Positions 7,392 to 21,100 of a stretch of 64,000 bases of DNA are shown here, one piece after another (the stretch's first letter is position 1; each line of letters starts with the position of its first letter). Source of the DNA: Sphingomonas gellani (GTDB lineage Bacteria > Pseudomonadota > Alphaproteobacteria > Sphingomonadales > Sphingomonadaceae); NCBI RefSeq assembly GCF_900110035.1, contig NZ_FOCF01000001.1:496001-560000 (forward strand). The letters run 5' to 3'. Both the position numbers and the translations under genes were made by a program. Below the pieces are notes generated by a model that was not told the origin of the DNA, did not search any database, and was given only the letters and a program-made list of their open reading frames with translations.

Positions 7392-9194
7392 TCAGATCGC
7401 GCCGAAGCGCAGTATCTCGATGCTGTCGTTGACGCGGGCAAAGGCTGCCTGAAGCGCGAAGGCGGTATCGGGAGATACGGCTGTGTCGAACATGTCGACG
7501 CCGCCGCGCGAGAAGATCAGGCGCGAACCTTGCCGGCGCCAGCGCTCGATCGTGGTTGGATCATAAGCTCCAACCAGCGAAAGATAGGCACCGCTGCTCA
7601 GTACGTAGCCGTTCGGGGCGGCCTGATACTCGATACACCAGTCCATGTTGCCATAGGGGGCTTGACCGGGGTTTGACGCCAGCCCGACCCGCAGCCGCGC
7701 GCTGATCTGGCCCAGACGATAGACCAGTTCGAAGTCCGACGCGTATTTCTCGGCGCTCCAAAACGCCGCGTCATAGTCCGAGCCGCCCGCGTTCTTGGTG
7801 AAGATGTTGTCCGGCCCCTCGATCACCTTCACCTGGTTGCGGGTCCAGATGGCGACGACCGGCTTGGCAGGGGCGGGCATCGGGGTGCCGTCGCGAACCT
7901 GCGCCAGTGTGCCGACCCGGTGGATACTGTTCGTGCCCAGATTGACGCGGCCGGTGAATGGCCTCTGCTCCCTTGCGTCCGAGTAGAAGGCGGGCAGGCC
8001 GTTGGCGAAGATCGGGGTGGTGGTAGGCGATTCCGGGAGAGCATTGCCGCGCACTTCAACCAGGTCGCCGGGTTGGTCGCAGCCGACGACGATCGACGGA
8101 GCCGCATCGGGTCCCGTCATCATGAAGTCGTTGTCGGCAATCTTGGTGGACGACGGAAATCCGACCAGGCCGCCGCAGATCACCGCACCGCGGCGCTTGT
8201 CGTCGTTAGAGGTGCTGGCATTGCCAATGACGGCGTTGGTCGAAACCTCTAGCCGGCCCATGGTGCCGTCCTGCGAGATGAACATCGACACCCCTTGGAC
8301 GTCCGCTCGCTCGACTATCAGGTTGCCGAGTTCGGTGGGCTTGCCTGCGACAGTGGACACCTCGCGATTGGTCTGTGCGTCAGCAAAGACAGAATAGTCG
8401 GTGCTGCCGAGGGAACAGCTGGTCCTTGGCTCTGTAATCCGCAGCGTGCCGCGACATTCGTAGATCTGGAAGACCGTCTGCGAGTCGTAGAATCGCGGGC
8501 GTAGGAAGGTGATGTCCTGATTGTACAGGCGGAAGGGCGCCAGATAGGAGGCGTCCATGCCGACAGCGATGGGAAAGCCGTGGGTCACCACGTCCTCAAT
8601 CTGCGCGCCCTCCATGCCCAGCACTCGCATGCCCATGTGCTTCGCCGAAGGCGCATTGCTGGGCAGGTCGGTGGTGTAGCTGAGGTCGCAATGCCGGACA
8701 TAGGCGTCCTTCGCGCCAGAGACCGCAAGGACGATGCCGGGCAGTACCACACCAACATCCCCAACCCAAAACCGCCATGGACCGCGAGAACCAGCCGACC
8801 AATCCCCCGCCACCGGCGAGAAGAAAGCCACCAGGCCAAACGAACTCCGAACGCAGACAACCCCACGCACCGGCACAGCCCGCACCGCCCACCCCGTAGC
8901 GCACCACCGCAACGAACGAAGCAACAACCACGAAGGACGCCCGGCCCAGCTGATCGGCGAAAAGAAGCGGGCCCACAGATCCCACAGCACGAAGGCAGAG
9001 CCCGATCCATGAAGCAGCGCCGACGGCCGACAACAGCAGAGACAGGCCACCAACGACCCCCCCCCAAACCCCCCAAGGCCCGGCCCAGGAAAGAGAATGC
9101 ACAACCACCCAGCGCAGAAACACTCACCACCGACCAAGCAAAGCCCCGAACCCGGCAACCAAAGGGGCGAAGAACCCCCGATCAACAGGAGCAC
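7392..9194 (-). CDS. Tail spike (beta-helix) with intact C-terminal part and altered N-terminal part
   Basis: From the stop up to about 8745 (about 450 residues) this is normal sphingomonad coding sequence with the short-strand repeats of a parallel beta-helix (for example VFQIYECRGTLRITEP, IADNDFMMTG). It is probably a receptor-binding spike. Upstream of 8745 the frame stays open, but the residues become almost only G, V, L, C, W, R, F and S because the coding strand has lost its A. The frame crosses the change without a break (GDVGVVLPGIVLAVSG), so this looks like one gene whose N-terminal part was mutated in place. The 9194 start is not meaningful; the true start is unknown. Expected to be non-functional. 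Confidence 0.6.
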   Translation of the reverse strand: MLLLIGGSSPLWLPGSGLCLVGGECFCAGWLCILFPGPGLGGFGGGSLVACLCCCRPSALLHGSGSAFVLWDLWARFFSPISWAGRPSWLLLRSLRWCATGWAVRAVPVRGVVCVRSSFGLVAFFSPVAGDWSAGSRGPWRFWVGDVGVVLPGIVLAVSGAKDAYVRHCDLSYTTDLPSNAPSAKHMGMRVLGMEGAQIEDVVTHGFPIAVGMDASYLAPFRLYNQDITFLRPRFYDSQTVFQIYECRGTLRITEPRTSCSLGSTDYSVFADAQTNREVSTVAGKPTELGNLIVERADVQGVSMFISQDGTMGRLEVSTNAVIGNASTSNDDKRRGAVICGGLVGFPSSTKIADNDFMMTGPDAAPSIVVGCDQPGDLVEVRGNALPESPTTTPIFANGLPAFYSDAREQRPFTGRVNLGTNSIHRVGTLAQVRDGTPMPAPAKPVVAIWTRNQVKVIEGPDNIFTKNAGGSDYDAAFWSAEKYASDFELVYRLGQISARLRVGLASNPGQAPYGNMDWCIEYQAAPNGYVLSSGAYLSLVGAYDPTTIERWRRQGSRLIFSRGGVDMFDTAVSPDTAFALQAAFARVNDSIEILRFGAI

Positions 9195-12100
9195 ACATCA
9201 CACCACCCCCAGCGCAACCGGCCCCGCGACGACCAGGCCAGTCCAAGCAGACTCAAACACAAAATCCGGAACCACCAGGTACCAGCACCCACGCAACGCC
9301 AGCGAACCATCCATACCGAGCAAGCGCAACACGAGCCCACCACCCGCCACACCCGACAAAAAAGCGACCACACCAAGACACCAAAAACCGCCGCCCCCCG
9401 GCGCCAAGAGAAAGCCCAGCCAGCCAAACGGCGGGCCACCCCCCACACAGCGCAGTAACGACATAGCCACAGCCTCCAGAAACAGACGAGCGGCAAAAGG
9501 AACCCACAACACGGCGACCCCAAACACCGCAACCCCCGCGCCCGCCAAGCCGGCGCCCACGCACCCCGACCGCCAGAAAACACGCCACGCGCCCCGACCA
9601 GAAACCGCGCTGAACGGACACACCGACGCCGAGCCAGCCCCACCCGACAAGCCACACCAAGACCCGCAGCACCCCCACAAAAGCGACGCCAGCGCCCCCA
9701 AAACACCGAAAAGGACCCTCAAGCCAGCAGCGCCCATCGGCACCCGCAGCAACGACGCCACGCCGGACCCGCAAACGGCCGAACCACAGCCCGCCGGCAG
9801 AAACACCACCCGCGACACACTAGAAAGCCCGCGGCCCAACACCACGAACGGACCCCACAGCACCCGCATCAAGGAAACCCCAATCGCACACCACAGCGGA
9901 CGCCGACCCCACAACCCCACCGTGGCCGGAAACGCCGCCAAGCTCGTCACCGCCACCCGAAACAACAAGGACCACGTGGACACCCCCCAGACCACCAACC
10001 CACCCACGAACCGAAACACAGCCCCAGACGCCGTCGACAAACGCGCAAAACACAGCAGCCACCCCCCGCACGGGCCACCCGCCAGCCAGACCCAGCAACG
10101 CACCACCTTCCCCGCCAGAGCCAGCACGACCAAGCAGATCGACAAGCCAACCGCCAAGGGCAACCAACAGGCCACCGACAACCGCCCGGCCGGAGCCACC
10201 GATATATCCCAAAAACGCGGCAGGAAGAAGCGAAGCCGGCACAGCGGCGGCCGCCCCCGCCAGGCGGCCGACCACAGCCCCCACCCCGGGCCAAGCCACC
10301 CAGCGCTGCAACGGCCACACCGCCCACGAAGCGCCCAACACGCCAAGAAAAAGAGACAAACGCGCCGGCGTAGCGCACACCCCAAGCCAAAAGGACCGCA
10401 ACAACCCCAAGACCGGCAGCCTCGCAATACACGAAAGACAGAGCCAAAGCCACAACCCCGCGCACACACCCGCCATCAACGTCGACACCACGGCCACGGC
10501 ACACGCGCGCAGCAGCGCAAACGCCGACAGCGGCCGAGCCAACACGCGCGGCACAAAGGATACAGAGACGAAGCCGACAACCGCCCGCCAGCACGAGTCC
10601 CTCAACCCAGCAGGCAATAAAGCCGACCGCACCCCCACGACCAAGATCCGGCCCACCACCAACGGCCCGACACAGACCGGATCCGAACCCCAAAACGTCA
10701 CCGCCACGTGCCCCCAACCGAACAACCACCGAAAAAGCATGCCACACGCCCCAACCGCTGACCTGCAATCAGAACCGGGACACGCCACACCCACAGCCCC
10801 CCAGGTCAACCCGAGCAACCCCAGAGAACGCGAAGCCCAGGACGCGAACCGGACAACGAACGCCCCGCTCGCCCTGCGCCCGCCGCACAACACATGCGAG
10901 AACACCCCCCACCGGATAGACGGACCGAACACGAGCCACGTCCACGAACCCCGCACGCAAGCCATACGCAAACGGCCACCGACGGCGCACGCATACACCC
11001 GGAGACTGGCCGCGCGCAACACACGCGCCCCCCACCCAGAGCGCGACCGCACCAACCACGACCACGGCGCAGACGGGGAGACCCCCCGCCACACCAGCAC
11101 CCCGCAGGGAACCTCAAGCCGGCACAGAAGACCCAGCCCGCACCACAAGCCGGCCGCCCCAAGAGCGCAACCAGCAGCCGCAACACCTCACCACCCGGTC
11201 ACCCACTCCACCGGCAGCGGCAAAGAGCTGAACGTAGCAGTCCAGAGCGCAACGCCCAACGCCGCCAACAACCCCCGCAACCACAACCAAGCAAACCGGC
11301 CACCCGCCAGACACCCAACCCCAGTCGAGCGCAGCGCCACAAGCCCCCAAGCAACCGCCCCCCCCACACAGAACGACACACCCAGACAAAACCACAGCAG
11401 CCGGGCGAAGCCACCCGCCACCACCGGCGCGACGCCCAAAAAGGCCGTCACCCCCCGCCAACAAGCCCGGAAGCCAAGGCACGCCCGCCTCAACCACATC
11501 ACCAGCCAGATCGAACCGCCCGGAGAGCAGACCACCCTCACGCGCCCCGCGCCACGCGGACCACATCCCCACCGCCGCAGCCACAAACCGCCGCCACCAC
11601 CGCGGAGCCGCGGCCCCCCGGGACAACCAGAGCCACACGGCCCCCGCAGACCTCCCCACCAACACCCTCCACCAGCCCCCGAAACAGACCGACCCGCCGC
11701 CCAACAACCACAGGGGCACGCCGTGGCACCGAGGCAACGCAACGCCCAGGAACAACCACCAGCAGCCCATCCCGACCGGGCGAAACAAAAGAAGCACCCC
11801 GCAGACCCGCCAGCGACCCTAGAGTAGCCACCAGGCTCCAAGCGGTCGGCGCCTAAACCCGAGACAAATCCCGCCGGCCGGCCGCCGCACCCTAAGAAGC
11901 CAGCAAAAGCCCCCGACAGACACCCCACAGCCTCCCCGCAGCACCCCCGTCGCCGCCACGAGCGCCACCGCACGCGCCGTGAAACTGACCCAGCAGACAA
12001 ACAAAGCCGCCAGCGCCGGCCCGAACGAACAAACAACGGAAACGATCCACATAACCGCCAACGCGCGCAACAACCGACCGACACGCCCCGCCAAGAACCT

Positions 12101-15100
12101 ACGCCGCACCGACCACAGCCGGAGAGTCCCGCACAGCACAGAAATGCTCGCCCACCCACCGGCGGCCGACAGACACATTGCCAAGGTCAACCACCACAAG
12201 AGCGACCCCCAGACCACGAAACCCAAAAAACTGGAGGACCAGGAACGGCCCCTACGACACAACGACACCCGCCCTCCCCACCCCCGACACCACCCAGACC
12301 ACACCGACCAAAGCAGGAGCCAACGGGAGCAGAAGCGACCAGGTCCCCCAACCCGCACACCGCGTCACGACCTGCGAAGCCACCAGCCGCCAAAAAACGG
12401 CAAGCCTGGACCGCAACCCAAGGCCCACCCCATCGAACAAACGGACGAACGCCCCAGCCGGGACCGCCCCCGAACAACCAAGCGTACAAAAGGCCTGCAA
12501 ATAGCACGAAACCCCAACGAACAGCGCCAACACACTCCCGAAAAGGGAGGAAAGCACAATACAGCCAGCGAGCCCCAGCGCCCCCGCGCCGAAACCAAAC
12601 CAGCCGACCCCGCCCGCCAACGAAACCAACCACCAAAACACCCCAACCAACCTCTCGAACGCACCTGCACCGACCATCGCGAATGCCTGAATCCCGCAGA
12701 ACGCCGCCGGCGCCAAGCCCGCCGCCGCCGCCCCCAAAACAGACGACACCCTTGCCACCACCGAACGCACCCTCAAACCCCTCAGCGCAAAAGAGCAGAT
12801 AGACACCACGAACCCAGACAGCCGCCACACGATGGCCGAGGTCCAATGACCAAACCACCCCGCCGCACCCCGGAGCCCACAGACGAACCACCCCAAGAAC
12901 ACCCAGAACGGCGACGCCAGCAAGCCACCGGCCCCCCCAAACGGCCGCGACAACAGCGTCACGGCCCGGAAGCCCAGCAACCCCGGCCCAGCGCACATGT
13001 CCGAACAGCACCACCCAACAAACCCGCCCGACAGCAGCGAGACCAGCCACGCCGACCCCCCGAACAGGCCCCTGCCCACCACCCTCGCAGGCGACCAAAA
13101 AAGGCCGCCCAGCAGCCCCCCGAGCACCCCCACCCACCACAGAAAGCACCCGAGCAAGGTCGACGGGAACCCAACAATCACACCGGTCGACACCCCGATA
13201 ACGCCCGACCGCACCACCAAAGCCGCAACCTTCCCCAAAACCCAAGCCAGCAAGCCGAGCCACGATCCAATCTCGCAACACGAAGCGAACATCAAGAAAC
13301 CCACGAACGCCACGCGCACCAACGCGCGCTGGAGCCGCGCCCCCGACGCGGCGAGGTCCCAGAACAACCTACCCCGACAGGTGGCCGGCACCCAGGCCGC
13401 ACTCGCGCAGCCCAGCCCGCCCACCAGCCAAATCACAGACGCCACCACACAGGCAACCGGGCCCCACACACAGCCGACGCCCGCCGCGAAGGGAAACCGG
13501 GACGGGACGCAGACACCCGAGGAACCGGAGCCCCCACACCCAGCCACCACACTGGAGACCCCCGTCGGCATCGCCACACCAACCGACACCAAGGCCTACA
13601 CAAAAACCGACAGACACGCGAGGCCGAAGACCTCAGAGCACCCGTGCACACCCGCATACCCAACCGGCCCCAAAATGAAGAAGCCCTCCCCCCCCACCCC
13701 GAGACCCCCGCAAAAGCCGATCTGAGCGCCCCACGGGCGCAACCCAAACACCAGCCGCCCGCCCTGCTGAGCCACGCCAGCTTCCGCGCGAGCAACACAG
13801 CCCAAATGACGGGGCACAGCACCAGCGCAGCCCGCACGGAACCCAACGCAGAGACAAGCCAGGCAGCCAATGCCGTCACCACCGCCACCGAACCCAGAGG
13901 CCACGCCACGACCGCCGCACGCGACCCGGCCACAGACAACAGCCCAAAACACGCCCCGCAGGAGGACCCCCCCACACAGCGCACCGCCACCGTGCGGCAC
14001 CGAAAACAGACCGACCGAGAACCGCACACGCGCTGCCCCCGGGCCCTGGACAAACCCGCGCCCGGCCACAAAACCGGCGTCCGCAGCACCCCCCCCGCGC
14101 ACCACCACAAACCAGAGTGCCCCGGCCGCTACACGGGCGCCGACCAACCGCAGCTCACAACCCAGCAAGCCAAGCCCCCGACCAGCTGCAACACCAACCC
14201 CCAAGAACTCGGCACAGCGGCAGGCACCACAAAAACCACACGGCCAAGCGCCATGGCCCCAAAGAGCCCCCGCCGCGTACAAGACATCACACCCAAACCC
14301 GAGCCCTCCAGACCCCCCGAGCGCAGGAACGACCCGCAAATCCCAGACCCGCGCCCCCACCAGCAGCGCAGCCAGTACAGCGCCCATATGGCCGCAAGAA
14401 ACCACACACCTAAAAACCGCGGCCAACCAGCAACCCGCAAACATCCGATGCGCACCTTCCGCCCCCCACCAGACACGACGCCCCAGAGCGAGGCCAACCC
14501 GAAGCACAACCACCACCCACACGCCGAAGCCATCCGCCACCGCCTAGAGAACGGCCTGCAACCGCACTGACCCGATCACACCGACAGCAAAAGACACCCG
14601 CCAACCCGCGGCCAGCTTGTACAGACGCCAGAGAACGGCCCCCGACGCAGCGGACTCACAACAAAGCGGCCCGAAAAACTCATCCACCGTCGCAGGGCGG
14701 CCTCAAAAGAAGCCGAGCCACCCCACGAGAAACGGAACAGCAGAATCAACGGCGACAACCGCCACACGCCCAACCAACCAAAGCAAGTAACAAGAGACCC
14801 CACACAACGAAGAACCAAAGAACCGCGAAAAAAGACCAACAGAACCGGGCCTGGACAAAGCACACCAGACGCAAGCCACGCAACCGTTCTACAGTTCAAC
14901 AACAGACGAAAAACACACCGACAAGCAAGAACACATGACCACCAGGGGCCGAGTCCAAGACGCGATCATGACCGCCAGCACGACCCCCACACCCGCAGAC
15001 AGCCGCATCATCACGACGACGAAAGAAAACGCAAAAGAAAGACCAACATAACACAAAAACCCCGAGCGAGACGCACCACACGAAACCCGAGCCGCACGAA

Positions 15101-18100
15101 GCTTGGAGAGAGCAGGCTGACGCCCGCGGCCAAAACAAGCGAGCCCCCCCAGGGCAACCCAAAGCCGACAACCCGAAACAACCCGGATCACCCAGCGCAC
15201 AAACAGACCGAACACAGCCGTCCAAGCACACAAGACAACGATGAAAGACCCAAAGCAAAAAGCAACGACAGAAAGCGCCCGCCAGAAAACCCCCACACCG
15301 CACACCGCCAACCCCGCAACCACCGCCAACAGCCCAACCAACTCGACACCGAACAACACGGCCTTATCGCCGCGAAACACACCAACAACCAAGCCCCGCA
15401 ACACAAAGGCAAACCGCCGCGCCGCCAAGCAACGCATACGCGCACCAGCCACAGAGCCGACGACCCCCGCCACGGCACCGACCACAAGCCCCCGCAACAC
15501 CGCCACCCACCCGCCCGAGCCTCCCGGAGACGGCCCGACCACAACGCACAGGCCACCACCGGCCGCCACCACCACATGCACCCGCCAGCGGGCGCCACAA
15601 AGAGCAGACCAACCCGCACCCAGAACAACACCCCCAACCGCGTCGCCTTCCCCCACAGCATCCGAACCGCCAACAAGCGCCGCAAAGACAGCAACCCCAG
15701 CACCACACCACAGCACCGCAGCAGCCACCAACCGGAGAACCGCCGCACGGCTGGCCGCCGCTGAGACCACAACCGCCTGCCCACGCCCCAGACGACCAGC
15801 AACGTCGCGCAGCCCCCCACGATCCCCGACCAAACCAGGCGACCCGACCAGAGAGGCGCGAAGCCGATCACACCCCAGGAAGAAGGGCCAAGCGCAACGA
15901 CCAACAGGGCAAACAAGCACCCCCCCACAGCCCGCGACCCCACAGCGCCCCCGAACGAAGACCGCAAGCGCCACAGACGGGCCGTCACCCAAACCGCAAA
16001 TCCGACCGGGCCCGCTCCGAGGGTGCACAATGATCCAAGCCCCCCGATCGAGCACCACAGCCCCCCCCACAACACGACCGAGCACCTCCCCGAAAAGGCA
16101 AACAAACGACCGCACAGGGCCAAACGAAGCCCCAAAAAAGAGCAAAAACCCGACTTCCAGACCGCGACCGCAAGCACCCACGGATCAGCCAGACAAAGCA
16201 GAAACCCACACCCGACAAGAACGCCAGCGCAGAGTCCAACAACGAGCCAACCGCCAGCGCCCGAAGACCACCATCATCACTGCGAAAGCCAAACCAGCCC
16301 CGAACAGCACAACCAGCAAGCCGCCCAACCGCCAGGGCCACACCGAAACCGCCCCGAACGGCCAACACCACCCCGAAAAAGGCGCCGACAACGAACCGAC
16401 CAGCGCCGCCCACCGCAGCCCCACCAACAACCACGCGCCGGCCGACAACACCGCAAAGACACCCGCCCACGCGAAGCGCGCCCCCGGCCCGCCCAACGCC
16501 AGCCACAACAACGCGCGCAGCGCCACCACCCGAACCCGCAACCCCAACAGCGCCACCAACCCGCACCCGGCCAACAGGCCACACACCGCCCCAGACGTGA
16601 AAAGCGACACCAACCAAGCCCCCATCCAGCGCCGCGACCAGGCCGTCCACACCGCGCCCACAACAGCCACGACCCCACAAGCGGGGCACACAACCGTAGC
16701 CGCCACCCAAGACGAGCCGGGCAACCCAACCCCCAGCAGAAACGCCGGAGAAACCCAGCGCCCGAACCACGGGGCCCCCCCCCCCCCCCACGTGAAGCCG
16801 AAGACAGAAAAGCACGAGGCAGAGAACAAGATCGTCAGCCCAGAGCAACCCAGCCACGCAACAAGGCCCAACCAACCACCCCCGACATCGTCAAACCGCC
16901 CAACCCCCACGCGAGCCGGGACCACTCCAACCGCGGCACAAAAGCCACTCCCGACGAAACACGCAGCACCCGCACAATCCAACGCCCAGAACAGCCCATC
17001 ACCAAAGCCGAAGCTCCCAAGAGCCACCCCCCGCAAGCCCCCGCCAACAATACGCGGCCCAGCCCACCAACCAAGTAGGACACAACACCGACAACAGCAC
17101 CCACCTGCACCAGCCGGCCACCAAAACAACCAAAATTAAGAAACCAATATCCCCCCGGAGCGCAGACCGCGACCGACGAGGAGCCCCCCACACACAACAG
17201 GGCACCCCACCCAACCAGATGGCAGAACACCGCCGCGAGCCCCCGGTGGAGCCCGATCAGCACCACCAACGCCAACACCACCTGCCAAACGGAAACCACC
17301 ACAGCAGCGACGCACGACAAACAGACACACCCGGGCCAAACCCCGTCAACAACGCCGCGCATCCCGGCCGCCCCCACCCACGCGAAAGCGCCGAGGAGAA
17401 GATCCGACCTGCCCCGCAGCCCGCCGACCTAATAACACAAGCGCACGAAGTTCACAAGGCGCGACATCACCAAACAAAAGCCCGCCACGCAAACAAGCAA
17501 CCCGATCCGCGCGCGACCAAAACCCGACCAACTCACCCAGCTGGACGCACGAACGACGAAGCACGCCGAAACCCCCAGCAGAACAGAGAAGGTGCAACCA
17601 AGGATAAACACCGCCATCGAACCGACTTCCGCGGCACAACCAGCAAAGCAAAGCCCCCCACCCAAGAAGCAAAGCTCATGGGCAGAACGACACCGAGACA
17701 GGCCGACACCCTACTGCCACCCCGGATCCGCCAGCTGGCCCCCGAGACCAGAAAACCTCAAACCAACAGAGCGGACGTGGAGACCCAGAAGCCCGCCCCG
17801 CTCGCCACCCCTCAAACACCTAACCGGCCCGACAACCTAAGCGCCCGCCGCATCGCCATGACACACACCATCCCCCCCAAGATGGACCCAAACGAACCAA
17901 ACAACCCCCAGTTACCCATGTCCGGCAAAGCCCCAACAACAACTGACCCCAAACGAATGATAGTAACACCATTAAGCATGAAGCCCCCCGCCACCGCAAC
18001 ACTGAAACGAACACCCACCGCCAGGGGCGGACCCGGCCGCCTCAAAGCCGGACGCCTCCGAAGCGGGACCGCCCTGACCGGCAACAGCACCAGCCCGCGA

Positions 18101-21100
18101 GACCAGCCCACCACCACAGGAAAAGCCCCGACTACAAGAACCCCCGACCCCCCCCCCACCCCAGCACTCGCAATGAACCCCAAACCCAGAACCACCCCGC
18201 CCAAACCGACCACCAGCATCATAACACCCCAGCAGCGCCGCAGCAGAAATCAAGGCGGACAAAACATGGCCCGCAAAGAACGGCCCACGAACAACAGCAA
18301 CCCAGAACGGCCGAACATACGCGAACCCCACCACCACAAAGCCGACCGCGAGCTGAACCACGCAAACCTCGACACCCACGCCCCCGAACCGAGCAACCGC
18401 CCCGCCGAGCAGCAGGACGAACACATCGCAAAGGCCGCCAAAAGCGCCCCGGATCACACCCGCCGCCGTCGAGCACAACAAACCGACGCCGGAAAACCCA
18501 CCGAAAACCACCTGCAACACCTTCGCCAGGAAAACCCCAACCAGGAACAACGCCGAAGACAAAGGCCAGCCCAGGACCATCCGAAAACCCCAGAACCAGC
18601 CGGAGACCGGCCCCGCAGTGCGCACGACCGCACCCCCAAACACGAAGCCGAAACGAACCCCCGCAGCGCCAACTTCCGCATAGGCGGAAAGACCCGAGCC
18701 AAGCAACCCACAAAGGCCGGAGCAGCACCGCCCCAAAAGCCGCAAGCCCAAAGCAGACCGCGACCGGACACACCGCAACCTCCAGACACCGGAGAGCGGC
18801 CACCCAAACGCCGTGGCACACGCGCAGCCCGAGACCCAGAAGCAAAGCAACAACGTGACCCAAGCGGCGCGGCCCCACCGCGCGAGCCCCACAATCCCGC
18901 CGAACCACCCCCACCCGGCACAGCCCACCCCCACCCTCCTGCCCCAAACCGCGCCGGCAAAGCGGAACCCCCGGAGCCGCGGCGGCGAGCCACCCCAGCG
19001 GCCGGACAGACAGACGAAGCTGGCCGCAAACCCGAAGCCCAACTTTCACCACGCGGCCACCAACGCGACCACCGCCCCAGTGACCAAGCCAACCAACGCA
19101 GCGGCAAAGACCGCCCAGAACACAAACACCCCCTGCCCGATACCGGCGGCCAGACACGTCACGAGAACGAACCCAACGCGCACCGCGGCCAGAGCACCGC
19201 CCACAAAGGCACCCGCATCCACGCCGACGGGCACCCACAGCGCACCCACCACCGACGAGCGCAGACCAACGGCGCCGTACCCATGCCCGCACCCCACCAC
19301 CGAACAAGCGACCCGGCACGACCCGTAGACCCGAATGCCCACCCAAAAGCCGCTCCAAAACAGCAACACGCCCCTGGAGCCCGACAGGCGCAAAAAAGCC
19401 CGACCAGCGACCCCCACGGAGGCGAGCTCCAACATCCCGCAGCCACACGGCCGACCGCCCACCGACCCCCCAAGCACCCACCAGAGCCAGCCGACCCCAG
19501 AACAAGGCTCGACCCAAGCCGAGGCCGCACCATCCCGCATCAGCCGCCAAAAACCCCCCACACCACCAGGGTGCACAGCGCCACCCTGCGGCTCGCCATC
19601 ATCACCGGGCCGGAACCCGCCATCGAACCCGGCCAACACAACACCAACCCCACAAAGAACCCCAAAGCCCCCCACCAGTACACCACACGGAACCAAAACA
19701 ACGCAGCCGTCGCCCCCGCCACCCCAGAACAGAACACCGACCGCCCCACGGCCCACCCAGAGACCCCGAACCGCCCCGAAAGCCAGCCACAGCCCAAAGA
19801 GCACGACAGCGTCGCCGGGCCGCCCCTCAACCGCGCAAACTCCATCGGCGCGAAACTCGAGCCAATCCGGCCGACCGCTCCCCACAAACCTGACCACACC
19901 GAGCGCAGGGCCCGGCACCCGCCGACAACCGGAGGAGCGGCAGCGCCAACGCCCAGAACGACGGCCCACCCCACACCGATCGGAAGACCCACGTCCATCC
20001 TCCCAGCGATCAGCACCCAACGCCCGACCCCGCAGACAAAGCCCGGAAAGGAAAACAGCTGACCCGTCGCACACCCAGCCCGAACGACCACCCGCATGGT
20101 CCGCACAGGACAGACCGCCCGCACGGCAACGAGCCCCACACCCCTCCCCGAACACGGAACCCACAAAATGCAAACCCTGATCGCGCCCGCAACCCTCAAA
20201 CCCGCGAGGAACGCACACCGCCGGCCGGGGCGTTCCGAGGGCGGCACCCACACCCCAGCCCCCGGCGCACACACCAGCGACACAAAGCTGACCCCGAACA
20301 ACTGGGTCAGCGCGAAACAGTCCGCCAGGCCGCTCACCACCAACCCGGCGCCGGAGCCGAGCAGCGACACGCACATGCCCACGCCCAAGCCGACGCGGCC
20401 GCCTGCAACCAGACCAACAAGGCGAACCACCAAACCAAGCACGCAGCACCACGGCCCACGCACGCGCACCAACACCCCAGCGCGGACACGAACCCACCCC
20501 AGAACCGCGAGCCCCCGGAAATCCCGGCAGCGCACCCGCCACAAAAGAAACCCCCGCACAAACACTCAACAGCGCAACCGCCCGCCCCCAAGCAGGCCAA
20601 CCACAACCAGGGCCCGAACAGCACCCGCTCCCCGCAACAACGGGCCGACCAAGAGGCCCCCACCAACGCAACGCCCACCCGCTCGCCGCTCCCAACGAGA
20701 ACGAACGCGCCCACGCAGACGTGGACGTACGAAACCGCCGCAACCACCGCCCCCAGATCCGCCAGCACCAGCAACACGCACACGAACGCGGCGAGCGTGG
20801 CACCCGGCCGAGCAACACGGGCACCCACCGGATCGACCTCGACGACCAGCCCGGCCGCAACATCCGCCAGCACATCCCCCTTGATGCCCCCCAAGCCCAG
20901 CCCCAGAAACAGCTCGGCGCCCACGGAAACGAAGCCCAAATCCGGCCCCAACGCAACCCAGGTGCCGACCCAACCCAACAACCCAACCGAAACCCTCACC
21001 TCGACCACGAGCTGAACCCGCACCCGCCGACCGCGCAGCACCATCCCAACGCCCACCAAGTCCGACACGACGCCAGCCAACCCGGCCGCGGCCACCACCC

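Noticed and set aside
7392..9194. Diversity-generating retroelement acting on the tail spike
   Set aside because: No reverse transcriptase, no template/variable repeat pair. The change spans 12.9 kb, affects C as well as A, and leaves almost no A, whereas DGR adenine mutagenesis is local and yields all four bases.
9097..20062. Very long plus-strand ORFs (507-947 codons) as giant disordered proteins
   Set aside because: They exist only because T is missing, so no stop can form. Residues are limited to those with T-poor codons, frames overlap in all phases, and there are no start/ribosome-binding contexts or domain motifs.
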